In this document: positions 15,599 to 23,239 of the stretch, one piece after another
How the letters are laid out: each line of letters opens with the position of its first letter
Position numbering within the stretch: the first letter of the stretch is position 1
Source: Clostridium sp.
GTDB taxonomy: Bacteria; Bacillota; Clostridia; Clostridiales; Clostridiaceae
Assembly: GCA_031292145.1 (NCBI GenBank)
Contig: JARLHR010000141.1
Coordinates: forward strand, 1-49,547
Reading direction: 5' to 3'
DNA: 49,547 nt
Position numbers and translations under genes: made by a program
Notes under the pieces: model-generated
The model's database searches: none
The model's input: the letters and a program-made list of their open reading frames with translations, nothing else
Told to the model about the DNA's origin: nothing

Positions 15599-16021
15599 AT
15601 GTATAACTTTGGAATGGGTATAAATGATAAATTTGAAAATAATGAGATAAAGTCTAGTATTGAATTTCTACAAGGAAATGGCAATTCTAATAGTCAAGAT
15701 GGAGCAATGAACTATGGATTCAGAATAAAAATTCCAAAGAATCCCCTTGAAGATACAAAAGCACTAAGGTACATTAGCAATTTGTTGAAAGATAAAAGCA
15801 TAGATGTATCTATAAACATAAATGAAATCTCAGTAGAATTCAAAATAACCTATGAAAACCATATTGATGTAAACACAATATCAGAGCTAAACTCATGTGT
15901 TGAAACTAACATAAATGTAGTAACAAAAGCACTAAATGTTTTTGAAATACATGAGTATGAGGTAATAAGCCTATTCTATCTTGGATGTGAACAATTAGAA
16001 ATGGAAGATATACTAATGTAA
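15599..16021 (+). CDS. Uncharacterised 140-residue protein
   Basis: AAGGAG lies 10 nt before the ATG. The protein starts with a Gly/Asn-rich segment and continues as an alpha/beta domain ('LLKDKSIDVSININEISVEF'). It is the last gene before the recombinase unit, and a hairpin follows (16028-16058). Function unknown; its constant place beside ccr-type genes would need comparison with other elements. Confidence 0.6.
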   Translation: MYNFGMGINDKFENNEIKSSIEFLQGNGNSNSQDGAMNYGFRIKIPKNPLEDTKALRYISNLLKDKSIDVSININEISVEFKITYENHIDVNTISELNSCVETNINVVTKALNVFEIHEYEVISLFYLGCEQLEMEDILM

Positions 16022-16027
16022 CAAAAT

Positions 16028-16058
16028 GAGTCTTGGAACACAGAAAATTCCAAGACTC
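16028..16058 (+). other. Hairpin before the recombinase unit
   Basis: GAGTCTTGGAA (16028-16038) and TTCCAAGACTC (16048-16058) form a perfect 11-bp stem around a 9-nt loop. No T-tract follows. It nearly repeats the stem at 15535-15561. Confidence 0.65.
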
Positions 16059-16143
16059 CATACTAGACAAATGTTTGCTAAATGAATCATAAATATTTAT
16101 CAAATATATATTATAAATTGGATACTAGAAAGGATGAATAAAG

Positions 16144-16296
16144 ATGGAAAACAAAAGGGAACAGGCAACTATAAATGAAATAATTGAGGTGATATCTGAA
16201 ATCATCCTTAAAGCTAGTATCAAGAAATTTGATAGTAGGGATGTGGATAAGAATGTCAAAGAAAGTAGCAATATATACGAGAGTTTCAACTACTGA
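16144..16296 (+). CDS. 50-residue protein overlapping the recombinase start
   Basis: ATG at 16144 behind AAAGGATG encodes a small charged helical protein (ENKREQATINEIIEVISEII...). Its last 44 nt overlap the recombinase gene in another frame. The recombinase's own ribosome binding site is poor, so reading this frame probably delivers ribosomes to it. A recombination directionality factor would be of this size, but no similarity is visible. Confidence 0.5.
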   Translation: MENKREQATINEIIEVISEIILKASIKKFDSRDVDKNVKESSNIYESFNY

Positions 16297-17917
16297 ACAA
16301 GCAGAAGAGGGATACAGTAGTGAAGAGCAAGAGAAAATAGGAACTAAATATTGTGCCGATAATGGATATGAGGTATATAAAATATATTCTGATAAAGGTA
16401 TAAGTGGTAAATCCATAAAGGCAAGACCAGCAATGAAAGAGCTTTTAAAGGACGCAGAAGAAAAAAAGTTTGATATGGTCATAACATGGAAAATCAATAG
16501 AATAGCAAGAAATATGTTAGACTTACTTAAAATAGTGGATTTGCTAGAGAAGAATAATATATCATTCAAATCATATTCAGAGAACTTTGAAACAGAAACA
16601 CCTATGGGAAAATTCTCACTACAAATGATGGGAGCAGTTGGAGAGCTAGAACGTGGAACAATAGCACAGAATGTAAAGATGGGAATGTTAGCAAGGGCTA
16701 GAGAAGGTCGTTGGAATGGAAATATATTACTTGGATATAATTTGAAGGAAAGAACTGATTCAACTAATAAAAAGAGAAAAGATACAGAACTAATAATAAA
16801 TGAATCAGAAGCAGAGATTATAAAAACCATTTTTACTATGTACTCAGAAGGCAATGGGTATAAGGCAATAACAAGTTATCTAAATAGGTTGGGCTATACA
16901 ACTAAAAGAGGAAATCCATTCTCGGTAAATGCAATAAAGGACATACTCAAAAATCCAGTCTACATAGGAAAGATAAGGTACAATGTCCTACAAAATTGGA
17001 GTGAGAAAAGAAGGAGACATAAAAATGCTAATCCACTAATAGTAGATGGAATACATGAACCAATAATAGACCAAGAGCTTTGGGATAAAGTGCAAAAAAT
17101 GATGGAAGATAGCAAGGGAAAGCCATCTAGAATATATGATGGAGAGTTTCCACTAACTGGAATTCTAAAATGTCCTGTATGTGGTTCTGGTATGGTAATC
17201 ATGAGAAGTACTAATACAAGAAAAGATGGGACTAAGCATAGGATTGAATACTATTGTTGTGGTGCTTGGAAGAATAAAGGAACGGCAGTTTGCCATAGTA
17301 ATTCAATCAATGTTAATAAGGCTAATGATTATGTGTTTGGTAAGCTATCAGAACTACTAAATAATGATAAGTTAATCAAAGATATAGTAGCTAATATAAA
17401 TACAACTAGAAAAGCTATGGTAGACCCATCAAAAGATGAACTAGAAAAGATTTTGAAGGAGCTGGAAAAGGTTGAAGCTAAGAAGAAGAAAGTATTTGAA
17501 GCCTACGAGGAAGAAATAATAACTAAAAAAGATTTCTCAGACAGAATGGCAGACATAAAATCTAGGGAAGAAATGCTCCAACAGGATGTAAACAACCTAA
17601 AGAGCAACATCCTAGATGATGGTGTGCAGGAGGTTTCGTATGAGTTTGTAAGAGAAATACTATCAAGTTTCAGTAAGATGCTATCAGAGTTGCAGTCAAG
17701 AGAGCAACAGAAAAGACTACTACATATGTTAATTTCTAAAATAACTATAAATAAAACTAGAGATATAGAATCAATAGAACTTAACATCAATGATAACTTA
17801 ATAATGTACCTACGTAATGGAGGAGAACCAAATCCAGATGGAGGCGGTTCTCCTTCTTATTTTGCACCTAGAAGAAGATTGATGATAGATCCTGTAAATA
17901 TAAAAATTTTTATATAA
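16253..17917 (+). CDS. Large serine recombinase (CcrC-like integrase)
   Basis: A 554-residue recombinase. The resolvase-type catalytic domain starts with 'VAIYTRVSTTEQAEEG', whose serine (residue 11 or so) is the nucleophile, and continues with 'DMVITWKINRIARN' and 'FSLQMMGAVGELERG'. A recombinase domain (YNLKER ... GYKAITSYLNRLGY), a zinc ribbon 'CPVCGSGMVIM ... CCGAWKNKG ... C' and a coiled coil (about 390-470) follow, the standard large-serine-integrase order. It should insert and excise the element at the rlmH core. I start at ATG 16253, after the weak GTGG; earlier codons have no site. As a single gene it resembles CcrC rather than CcrAB. Confidence 0.92.
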   Translation: MSKKVAIYTRVSTTEQAEEGYSSEEQEKIGTKYCADNGYEVYKIYSDKGISGKSIKARPAMKELLKDAEEKKFDMVITWKINRIARNMLDLLKIVDLLEKNNISFKSYSENFETETPMGKFSLQMMGAVGELERGTIAQNVKMGMLARAREGRWNGNILLGYNLKERTDSTNKKRKDTELIINESEAEIIKTIFTMYSEGNGYKAITSYLNRLGYTTKRGNPFSVNAIKDILKNPVYIGKIRYNVLQNWSEKRRRHKNANPLIVDGIHEPIIDQELWDKVQKMMEDSKGKPSRIYDGEFPLTGILKCPVCGSGMVIMRSTNTRKDGTKHRIEYYCCGAWKNKGTAVCHSNSINVNKANDYVFGKLSELLNNDKLIKDIVANINTTRKAMVDPSKDELEKILKELEKVEAKKKKVFEAYEEEIITKKDFSDRMADIKSREEMLQQDVNNLKSNILDDGVQEVSYEFVREILSSFSKMLSELQSREQQKRLLHMLISKITINKTRDIESIELNINDNLIMYLRNGGEPNPDGGGSPSYFAPRRRLMIDPVNIKIFI

Positions 17918-17941
17918 AAATTAAGAAAATATTGTAAAATA

Positions 17942-17950
17942 TGCTATAAT
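17942..17950 (+). promoter_or_regulatory. Extended -10 promoter for the cyclase-like gene
   Basis: TGCTATAAT matches the extended -10 pattern TGnTATAAT. It lies 81 bp before the next start codon. The -35 region is weak, as usual for this promoter type. Confidence 0.5.
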
Positions 17951-18030
17951 TAATCCATTACGATGTAGAAATGATAATTTGTATTCTGTAAAGATAAAGA
18001 GAACACATTAAAGTATAAAGGAGAGGTAAA

Positions 18031-18708
18031 ATGAATAGTACCAAGCTTAAAAACTACTATATAGCATATATTGATATTTTAGGAATGAAGAATAAGATGG
18101 AAAAATATACTGAACAAGATTTTAATGAGTTATGTAATAAAATATCGAAGTTAGTTAAGAGTATAATTTCAGGAAATCAATCTAATGAAAAATATGGAGT
18201 TGCGCATATTGACTTTCATATGTTTTCAGATAATATGATTTTTCTTTGTGAAGATTTTAGTACTCTAATTGATTTCATTGCACTTTTGCAACGTCGAATA
18301 ATTGTGCAGTTGAAATTATTAATTAAGGGAGGAATAAATTACGGAAGCGTATACTATGAAAAAGGTCAGTTTTTACTTGGCAAGGGTTTGCTTTATGCAT
18401 ACAAGTTAGACGAAGATTACCATAATCCAGCTATTAGGATTGAAAAATCAATAGCAGAGAAATATGATATAGGAACGACTATTAAGCAACTATCTTATGA
18501 TGAATTTATTGTTGACTATTTATATCATTCCTTGGGTTATGATAGATATGATTTTGAAGAATATGATTTGCCTTCTCATAAGAATATTATAGTTACTGGA
18601 TTGAGTAGTAATAAAAACTTTAAAGTTTTAGAAAAATATAATTGGCTAAAAGAATATCATAATTTATTTTGTAGAGAGCAGAATTTATTGGGGCAAATTA
18701 TTGATTGA
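18031..18708 (+). CDS. Cyclase-fold-like protein (YIDILG family), possible nucleotide signalling
   Basis: A 225-residue soluble protein. Motifs resemble a divergent class III nucleotidyl cyclase: 'YIAYIDILGMK' with a candidate metal-binding Asp at residue 14, 'HMFSDNMIF' with a second Asp, and 'IKGGINYGSVYYEKGQ...GKGL..AY', which recalls the conserved 'GI.tG.V' region. Some class III cyclases (Pycsar) make cCMP or cUMP to trigger phage defence. Catalytic activity is not shown and the fold assignment is by eye. AAGGAGAGG precedes the ATG. It is followed by a HEPN protein 88 bp later, which could be its effector or an unrelated gene. Confidence 0.5.
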   Translation: MNSTKLKNYYIAYIDILGMKNKMEKYTEQDFNELCNKISKLVKSIISGNQSNEKYGVAHIDFHMFSDNMIFLCEDFSTLIDFIALLQRRIIVQLKLLIKGGINYGSVYYEKGQFLLGKGLLYAYKLDEDYHNPAIRIEKSIAEKYDIGTTIKQLSYDEFIVDYLYHSLGYDRYDFEEYDLPSHKNIIVTGLSSNKNFKVLEKYNWLKEYHNLFCREQNLLGQIID

Positions 18709-18796
18709 GACATATAAGTTTATACAATCTACTGAGTTATTTAATGTAATATCAATGAAATGATGTAGATAAATAGTAAATTTGTGGAGGTGTTAT

Positions 18797-19798
18797 ATGG
18801 GACTTACAATGCTCGGAAATGGGCTTGATTTTATCATAAATTCAATAATACATTTAAAAGAAGCAGAGCAGGAAAGTTGCAAAAGTAAAGAAAAAGAAAT
18901 TAAGTATAGTTTATTACATTTGTCATCAGGAATAGAACTTATATTAAAGAGTAGGTTATATAGGGAACACTGGACTTATATTTTTTCAGATATGAATAAA
19001 GCAAATAAAGAGAATTTGAAAAATGGATCTTTTAAAAGTGTGGAAAGTGCTATCCTTATTGATAGGTTGAAAATATTATGTGGTATTAATATAGATAACG
19101 ATAGTAAGAATGCGTTTGAAAATCTGAGAAAATTAAGAAATCAAATGGAACATTTTACAATAAAGGACAACTTCCCAGCAGTTGAAGCTTGTATTAACAA
19201 AGCTTTAGTGGAAGTAAGTAAATTTATTACTAACAATTATAATGATTTTACATCTCCATTAACAATGAGCTTTAAGGATGATGATGATGAATTTGGATTA
19301 ACACAAGAAGAAGAAAAGTTAATTGAAGAATTAATTAAATATATAGCTAAACTTAAGGAACATTATGATGATGCTATAAAAATAGCAACAGTTAAAGCAC
19401 AGGATGAAGCTGTATTACATGAATTATTGAAATGTCCATCTTGTAAGGAAAAGTTATTGAAGTGCAATTATGACGATAATATGTGTCATTGCTTTTTTTG
19501 TACATATGAAGAAAAGGGTGAAAAGGTTGCTGAAGAATACCTTAATGAAATACAAGGATTAAGCCAATATGAAATTGTTAAAGATGGAGGAAAATATCCT
19601 TTGTATAAATGTCCAGATTGTGATAGAAATTCTATGGTTAATGTTGGTGGAAAGTATGTATGTTTTTCTTGTGGAATGTATTATAGAGAGAATGAGGTAG
19701 CATTTTGTGATAAATGTAGTGTGTTATATATAAAGGAAGATGATAATTCAGAACTATGTCATTCTTGCGCTGAATATAAAATTGTAGAGAACAAATGA
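18797..19798 (+). CDS. HEPN-domain protein with C-terminal zinc ribbons
   Basis: A 333-residue protein. The N-terminal 150 residues are helical and contain 'LRKLRNQMEHF', in which R114-x4-H119 is the RNase motif of HEPN domains. The rest holds at least three CxxC zinc-ribbon motifs ('CPSCKEKLLKC', 'CPDCDRN ... CFSCGM', 'CDKC ... CHSCAEYK'). HEPN RNases cleave RNA in toxin-antitoxin and anti-phage systems; the zinc ribbons may recognise nucleic acid or mimic ribosomal parts. I start at 18797 behind GGAGGTG; the frame extends upstream only through that site. Confidence 0.7.
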   Translation: MGLTMLGNGLDFIINSIIHLKEAEQESCKSKEKEIKYSLLHLSSGIELILKSRLYREHWTYIFSDMNKANKENLKNGSFKSVESAILIDRLKILCGINIDNDSKNAFENLRKLRNQMEHFTIKDNFPAVEACINKALVEVSKFITNNYNDFTSPLTMSFKDDDDEFGLTQEEEKLIEELIKYIAKLKEHYDDAIKIATVKAQDEAVLHELLKCPSCKEKLLKCNYDDNMCHCFFCTYEEKGEKVAEEYLNEIQGLSQYEIVKDGGKYPLYKCPDCDRNSMVNVGGKYVCFSCGMYYRENEVAFCDKCSVLYIKEDDNSELCHSCAEYKIVENK

Positions 19799-20201
19799 TA
19801 AACTACTTTCATGACTAATTAGTAATTACACAAATCCAAATTGTACCATAGGCTAATGGTAATTAACAGAGCAGGTGGAAATTCTCTCAATAAGGTTTAG
19901 CAAACTAACGGTAACGAGTGTTGAGTTGTCATGAGTAATGGTGGAGTTAAGGTTAAGTGTGTGACAGCGAGAAAGTAGGGTTGAGTCTCGAAATTTTTTA
20001 TATCAGAGGGCTGACGTCTTAATTGGTGCGGAAAGCAACATTTCATCTATGTCGGAATGTCAAGAACTATGTTGCACTTTAGGTGAAAAGGACTAATCAT
20101 GATTCGAATTGTGGTTAATTAATATAGAAGAGCCAAATTAGATAGAAGTAGTGATCTTTTTTCTTTTGTTGGGATAAGAAAGTTGGTGAAAAATTATTCA
20201 A
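19799..20201. other. 400-bp gene-free stretch holding a possible structured RNA
   Basis: No convincing open reading frame in either strand. Base composition changes between about 19830 and 20130 to G-rich, less A/T-rich sequence, unlike the flanking coding DNA. The candidate RNA is listed separately. The last 60 bp before 20202 return to the usual composition. Confidence 0.6.
19830..20130 (+). ncRNA. Candidate structured RNA of unknown class
   Basis: Evidence is composition and local pairing. GCAACAT (20034-20040) pairs with ATGTTGC (20069-20075), and AAAG/CTTT extend that stem past a 2-nt bulge. CGAGA pairs with TCTCG across 19968-19990. AGTTGTCATG, GTGTGACAGCGAGAAAG and GAGGGCTGACG recall the purine-rich joints of large RNAs. 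I could not assign it to a known family: no group II domain V, no tRNA-like or retron partner. It sits between the HEPN gene and the zinc-knuckle gene and might be the RNA partner of either. Confidence 0.4.
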
Positions 20202-21668
20202 ATGAAAAATGAAATAACAATGCAAGATTATAAAAAAGTATTGCCTAAAGTTGAAATTTATGCAACAAATGTATGGAATGATATAATTAATGAAAATCAA
20301 ATAGAGGCATACAATTCATATAGAAAATTAAGTAAAAGTAGAAAGGATGATTGGAAAACAAAGCATGATTGCATGTTTCCTGGTTGCTTAAAAAAATCAA
20401 TTTCTCAATCACACTCAATTCAAAAAGCTGTGTTAAGTAAATTCATAGCCGAGAACGATCATGTGTATCATTTTGTATGTAGTGATGAACCAATGAATAC
20501 TAAGCTAGAAATGAAAGATGTAAGTATAAATGTTGCTTCTACATTTCCTGGATTTTGTATTAAACATGAATCTGATTTTAAATTTGAAAAGTATAGAAAA
20601 ATAGATACAGAAGATGATTTTGTATTACAAATTTTTAGAACCGTATGTAGAGATCTAGCTGAAAAGAAAAATACGCATGATAATTTAAAAAAGATGTATC
20701 AGAAAAGTAAAGATAAAATTTATCCTAAAATAAAAAAGAAATTTGAAAATCATTTAAATAAATCTATGAATGAAGAAATGTATGAACAATTAAAAAAGGA
20801 TTTTTTCTATGTTAATTATGAAATGAAATTATTAGTTGAAAGATTTAAGCATGAAGTTACTTTGTATACAAAATTTTATGAAGAAGCTTGTAAAACCTTA
20901 TTAAAAAAAGAAAAAAGACTAATATATAAATATTTAGAAGTAGATGTTGAGTTACCTATATGCCTAGCTGGTACGGTTGGAGTTAGGAAAACTGAAAATA
21001 GTGAAGATGGATTGTTTATTTTCAATATCTTACCTAATAATAATAAATTATTGATTTGCATAGCTACTTTAGAGGAATACAAAGATTTAATGGAAACATT
21101 TTTTGATGAAAGAACAGTTAATAAACTAAATATTTTAGGCATGATAGAAAGTTTGATGGTTTATGGTACAGAACAGTGGTACATAAAGAAAAGTGAATGG
21201 TTAAAAATTGATAAAGATAAAAGAAATATTATTATGAATGATATAGTAGATTGCTCGCATAATTTTTCTGAACCATATAAATTTTCTATTTTTGATGATC
21301 TTAGAAAAAAATATATTGAAGAATACGAACTCAATATTGATAAAGAGTTATTAGATGAAAATAGTATTAGTGAAGCCATTCAGAATATTTACAATATAAT
21401 AATAGAGAAATTTGGTGATAGGGAGATTAATGATGAAATTTGGGATAAATACTTAGATAATAATGAGGATATCAAAAAGTATCAAGAAAATATGAAATTA
21501 TATCATATAGTTGAATTAAATAAAGATATATTAAATAAAAAAGCTAATATAAATGAGATAAAAACTATAGAAGAGATAATAGATAAAAATAGATGTTCAT
21601 ATTTAGGTTGTAAGGCAAATCTAAAGCATGAATATTATAGTAAACATGCTATTTACTATAATAAGTAA
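20202..21668 (+). CDS. Uncharacterised 488-residue protein with zinc knuckles at both ends
   Basis: Near the N-terminus 'CMFPGCLKKSISQSHSIQKA' gives C-x4-C-x8-H, followed by 'STFPGFCIKHES' with a further Cys-His pair, together an HNH-like or zinc-finger arrangement. The last 25 residues repeat the idea: 'CSYLGCKANLKHEYYSKHA'. In between is a long charged helical region. I have no named family. Genes with the 'FPGC...SHSI...FPGFC..H' pattern occur among defence genes in my memory, but that is not evidence here. It is the last gene before attR. Its ribosome binding site (GGTGA, 11-12 nt upstream) is weak. Confidence 0.6.
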   Translation: MKNEITMQDYKKVLPKVEIYATNVWNDIINENQIEAYNSYRKLSKSRKDDWKTKHDCMFPGCLKKSISQSHSIQKAVLSKFIAENDHVYHFVCSDEPMNTKLEMKDVSINVASTFPGFCIKHESDFKFEKYRKIDTEDDFVLQIFRTVCRDLAEKKNTHDNLKKMYQKSKDKIYPKIKKKFENHLNKSMNEEMYEQLKKDFFYVNYEMKLLVERFKHEVTLYTKFYEEACKTLLKKEKRLIYKYLEVDVELPICLAGTVGVRKTENSEDGLFIFNILPNNNKLLICIATLEEYKDLMETFFDERTVNKLNILGMIESLMVYGTEQWYIKKSEWLKIDKDKRNIIMNDIVDCSHNFSEPYKFSIFDDLRKKYIEEYELNIDKELLDENSISEAIQNIYNIIIEKFGDREINDEIWDKYLDNNEDIKKYQENMKLYHIVELNKDILNKKANINEIKTIEEIIDKNRCSYLGCKANLKHEYYSKHAIYYNK

Positions 21669-21692
21669 TTTAACCGATTATCACTTGCTACT

Positions 21693-21710
21693 GATACGGT
21701 GAACCGTATC
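21693..21710. repeat. Perfect palindrome overlapping attR
   Basis: GATACGG-TGAA-CCGTATC: 7-bp arms around TGAA. The right arm overlaps the attR core. Only the attR copy is fully palindromic; the rlmH copy has A instead of G at the key position. Serine recombinase sites are often imperfect palindromes. Confidence 0.6.
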
Positions 21711-21716
21711 ATAAGT
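21701..21716 (+). other. attR core of the SCC-like element
   Basis: GAACCGTATCATAAGT, differing from the core inside rlmH (2529-2544) only at the sixth base. Marks the right end of the element, 33 bp after the last element gene. Confidence 0.83.
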
Positions 21717-21865
21717 AACGTAGACTCTCTACTAAGCATGATTAGGATTAGAGTTGAGGAGATCTATGAATAATTAAATTGTGCATTGGAATATATCTAC
21801 ATATAGACTTAAACATGGAAATGTGCTATGATATATTAAATAAACTATGAAAGGTGTTGATTTGT

Positions 21866-21901
21866 GTGAAAGTATTGTCTGTTAAGGTGAGTTTCCTATA
21901 A
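21866..21901 (+). CDS. Putative 11-residue leader peptide
   Basis: GTG at 21866 is preceded 9-10 nt upstream by AAGGTG and reads MKVLSVKVSFL before a TAA. Short leader frames before drug-efflux and ABC-F genes make the ribosome stall and open the downstream terminator. The role is inferred from its position. Confidence 0.45.
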   Translation: MKVLSVKVSFL

Positions 21902-22013
21902 TTTAATATTTGTGTAAAAGGTTTTGCAAAAAAGCAGGTGTAGTATCTGTTTATTTGTGTTGCCATTTACAAGCTAGGAATAATCTTTCAGACTGCATAT
22001 TTCATACAGGTAG

Positions 22014-22038
22014 CACGATACGGTTATCGTGTTTTTTT
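22014..22038 (+). terminator. First leader terminator
   Basis: CACGATA (22014-22020), short loop, TATCGTG (22025-22031), then seven Ts. Confidence 0.8.
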
Positions 22039-22075
22039 ATACCCATTTTTACGAAAATATAGGTATTGAGCCTTT

Positions 22076-22112
22076 ATGCCCGCAACAGGTTATCCATTTG
22101 CGGGCATTTTTA
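22076..22112 (+). terminator. Second leader terminator
   Basis: ATGCCCGCAA (22076-22085) and TTGCGGGCAT (22098-22107) form a perfect 10-bp GC-rich stem, followed by TTTTTATTT. Confidence 0.85.
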
Positions 22113-22259
22113 TTTCCTTTTTGAATAAATAAGAGCCTGAAACGATAATAAATCCTGGCATTTTTGGAACCTATTTAAATAATTGATATTTTACACTTTT
22201 GCTTCTAAAGAACAATACGTATGTTCTTGAAGCTGTTATGAATTGAATGGAGGAAGAAA

Positions 22260-23237
22260 ATGATTATACAAACACGAAATTTAACAAAAACCTATAAACT
22301 TTTCGAAAAGGAAGCAGGACTCAGGGGCAGCATAAAGTCCTTATTTAATCGAAAGTTTATAGATAAAACTGCGTTATCAAACTTCAACTTGGAAGTAAAG
22401 GAAGGCGAATTCGTAGGGCTTATTGGACCAAATGGGGCTGGGAAAACTACCCTTGTTAAGATGCTAACAGGAATTATTGCTCCTACATCAGGAGAGCTAT
22501 CTGTACTAGGATATTATCCAAACAAACTTGAAAATGCTTTCAAAAAGCAGTATGCCGTAGTAATGGGACAAAAAAGCCAATTGTTTTTTGAATTATCATC
22601 GGCTGATACATTCCTGCTGTTCAAAGAACTTTATGGCATACCAATGGAGGAATACCAAAAGAATTTGGACTATTTTGTGAAGTTGTTTGAAGTTGAAAAA
22701 CTTCTTAATGTTCAAGTGCGAACTCTATCACTAGGTGAACGTATGAAAATGGAATTGATTGTTGCCCTGCTGCACAACCCCAAGGTTCTGTTTTTAGATG
22801 AGCCTACCATTGGACTTGATGCTGTGGCACAAAAGCAAATCAGGAGGTTTCTCAAGGAGGTAAATGAAACCAGGGGTACAACCATCATATTAACATCCCA
22901 CTATATGGAGGATATAAAAAGTCTGTGTAAGCGTTGTGTGGTCGTGAATAGTGGTGAAAAAATTTATGACGGTAGTACAGATGCATTGTTTGAAAAATAT
23001 CAGACTCATAAGAAGGTTTCTCTTTCATTTGTTGAGGAAACTAATTTTGTGCTTCCAAGCACTTGTACACTCATTGAGCAGCATCCTTTGAAAGATGTTT
23101 TTATGGTGCCAGTTTCAAACTCTCAGGAGATTATAAATTCATTAATGAAACAATATGTCCTTAGAGACATCACAATTGAGGAAGATGAAATTGGCAGCGT
23201 AGTAGAAAGAATATATAGCGAAAGGCAGGTAAAATAG
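22260..23237 (+). CDS. ABC exporter ATP-binding protein
   Basis: A 325-residue ATPase with Walker A 'GLIGPNGAGKTTLVKM', signature 'LSLGERMKME', Walker B 'VLFLDEPTIGLD' and the H-loop 'TSHYMED'. It powers the two membrane proteins that follow. The N-terminal extension (YKLFEKEAGLRGSIKSL) and the pair of permeases are typical of the three-gene ABC-2 exporter group related to viologen and peptide exporters. GGAGG precedes the ATG. Codon use is less AT-biased than in the surrounding chromosome, suggesting transfer. The leader with two terminators suggests induction by a ribosome-targeting compound. Confidence 0.88.
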   Translation: MIIQTRNLTKTYKLFEKEAGLRGSIKSLFNRKFIDKTALSNFNLEVKEGEFVGLIGPNGAGKTTLVKMLTGIIAPTSGELSVLGYYPNKLENAFKKQYAVVMGQKSQLFFELSSADTFLLFKELYGIPMEEYQKNLDYFVKLFEVEKLLNVQVRTLSLGERMKMELIVALLHNPKVLFLDEPTIGLDAVAQKQIRRFLKEVNETRGTTIILTSHYMEDIKSLCKRCVVVNSGEKIYDGSTDALFEKYQTHKKVSLSFVEETNFVLPSTCTLIEQHPLKDVFMVPVSNSQEIINSLMKQYVLRDITIEEDEIGSVVERIYSERQVK

Positions 23238-23239
23238 AA

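Larger units (their letters stand above)
2545..21716. mobile_element. SCC-like integrated element at rlmH (about 19.2 kb)
   Basis: Bounded by direct repeats at 2529-2544 and 21701-21716. It contains the features that define SCC elements: site-specific insertion at the rlmH 3' end, a large serine recombinase, and a DUF927 helicase-like gene in the same block. DUF960-like and radC-like genes, also typical SCC passengers, are present, the radC as a fragment. Cargo includes restriction-modification, SIR2, HEPN and zinc-knuckle proteins, so it probably acts as a mobile defence island. There are no relaxase, type IV secretion or phage structural genes. Boundaries are inferred from the repeats; an empty site was not available for comparison. 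Confidence 0.83.
21717..22259 (+). promoter_or_regulatory. Leader region of the ABC exporter operon with attenuator
   Basis: A 540-bp stretch that holds, in order, a short leader frame (21866-21901), a hairpin terminator (22014-22038) and a second hairpin terminator (22076-22112), before the ABC gene at 22260. This is the layout of ribosome-mediated transcription attenuators that sense ribosome-stalling drugs. Before 21840 there is only chromosomal flank of the insertion site. Confidence 0.6.

Noticed and set aside
8972-17917. Prophage
   Set aside because: Despite the CI/Cro-like switch and serine recombinase there are no capsid, tail, terminase or lysis genes; rlmH insertion and the DUF927 helicase fit SCC better.
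19830-20130. Group II intron or tRNA-like element
   Set aside because: GTGTG and GTGCG 5'-like motifs and a TTCGAAT-like segment are present, but there is no domain V hairpin, no reverse transcriptase and no cloverleaf, so I left it as an unknown RNA.
21693-21710. Transcription terminator at the end of the zinc-knuckle gene
   Set aside because: The perfect stem lacks a T-tract and overlaps the attR core, so it is better explained as part of the recombination site.
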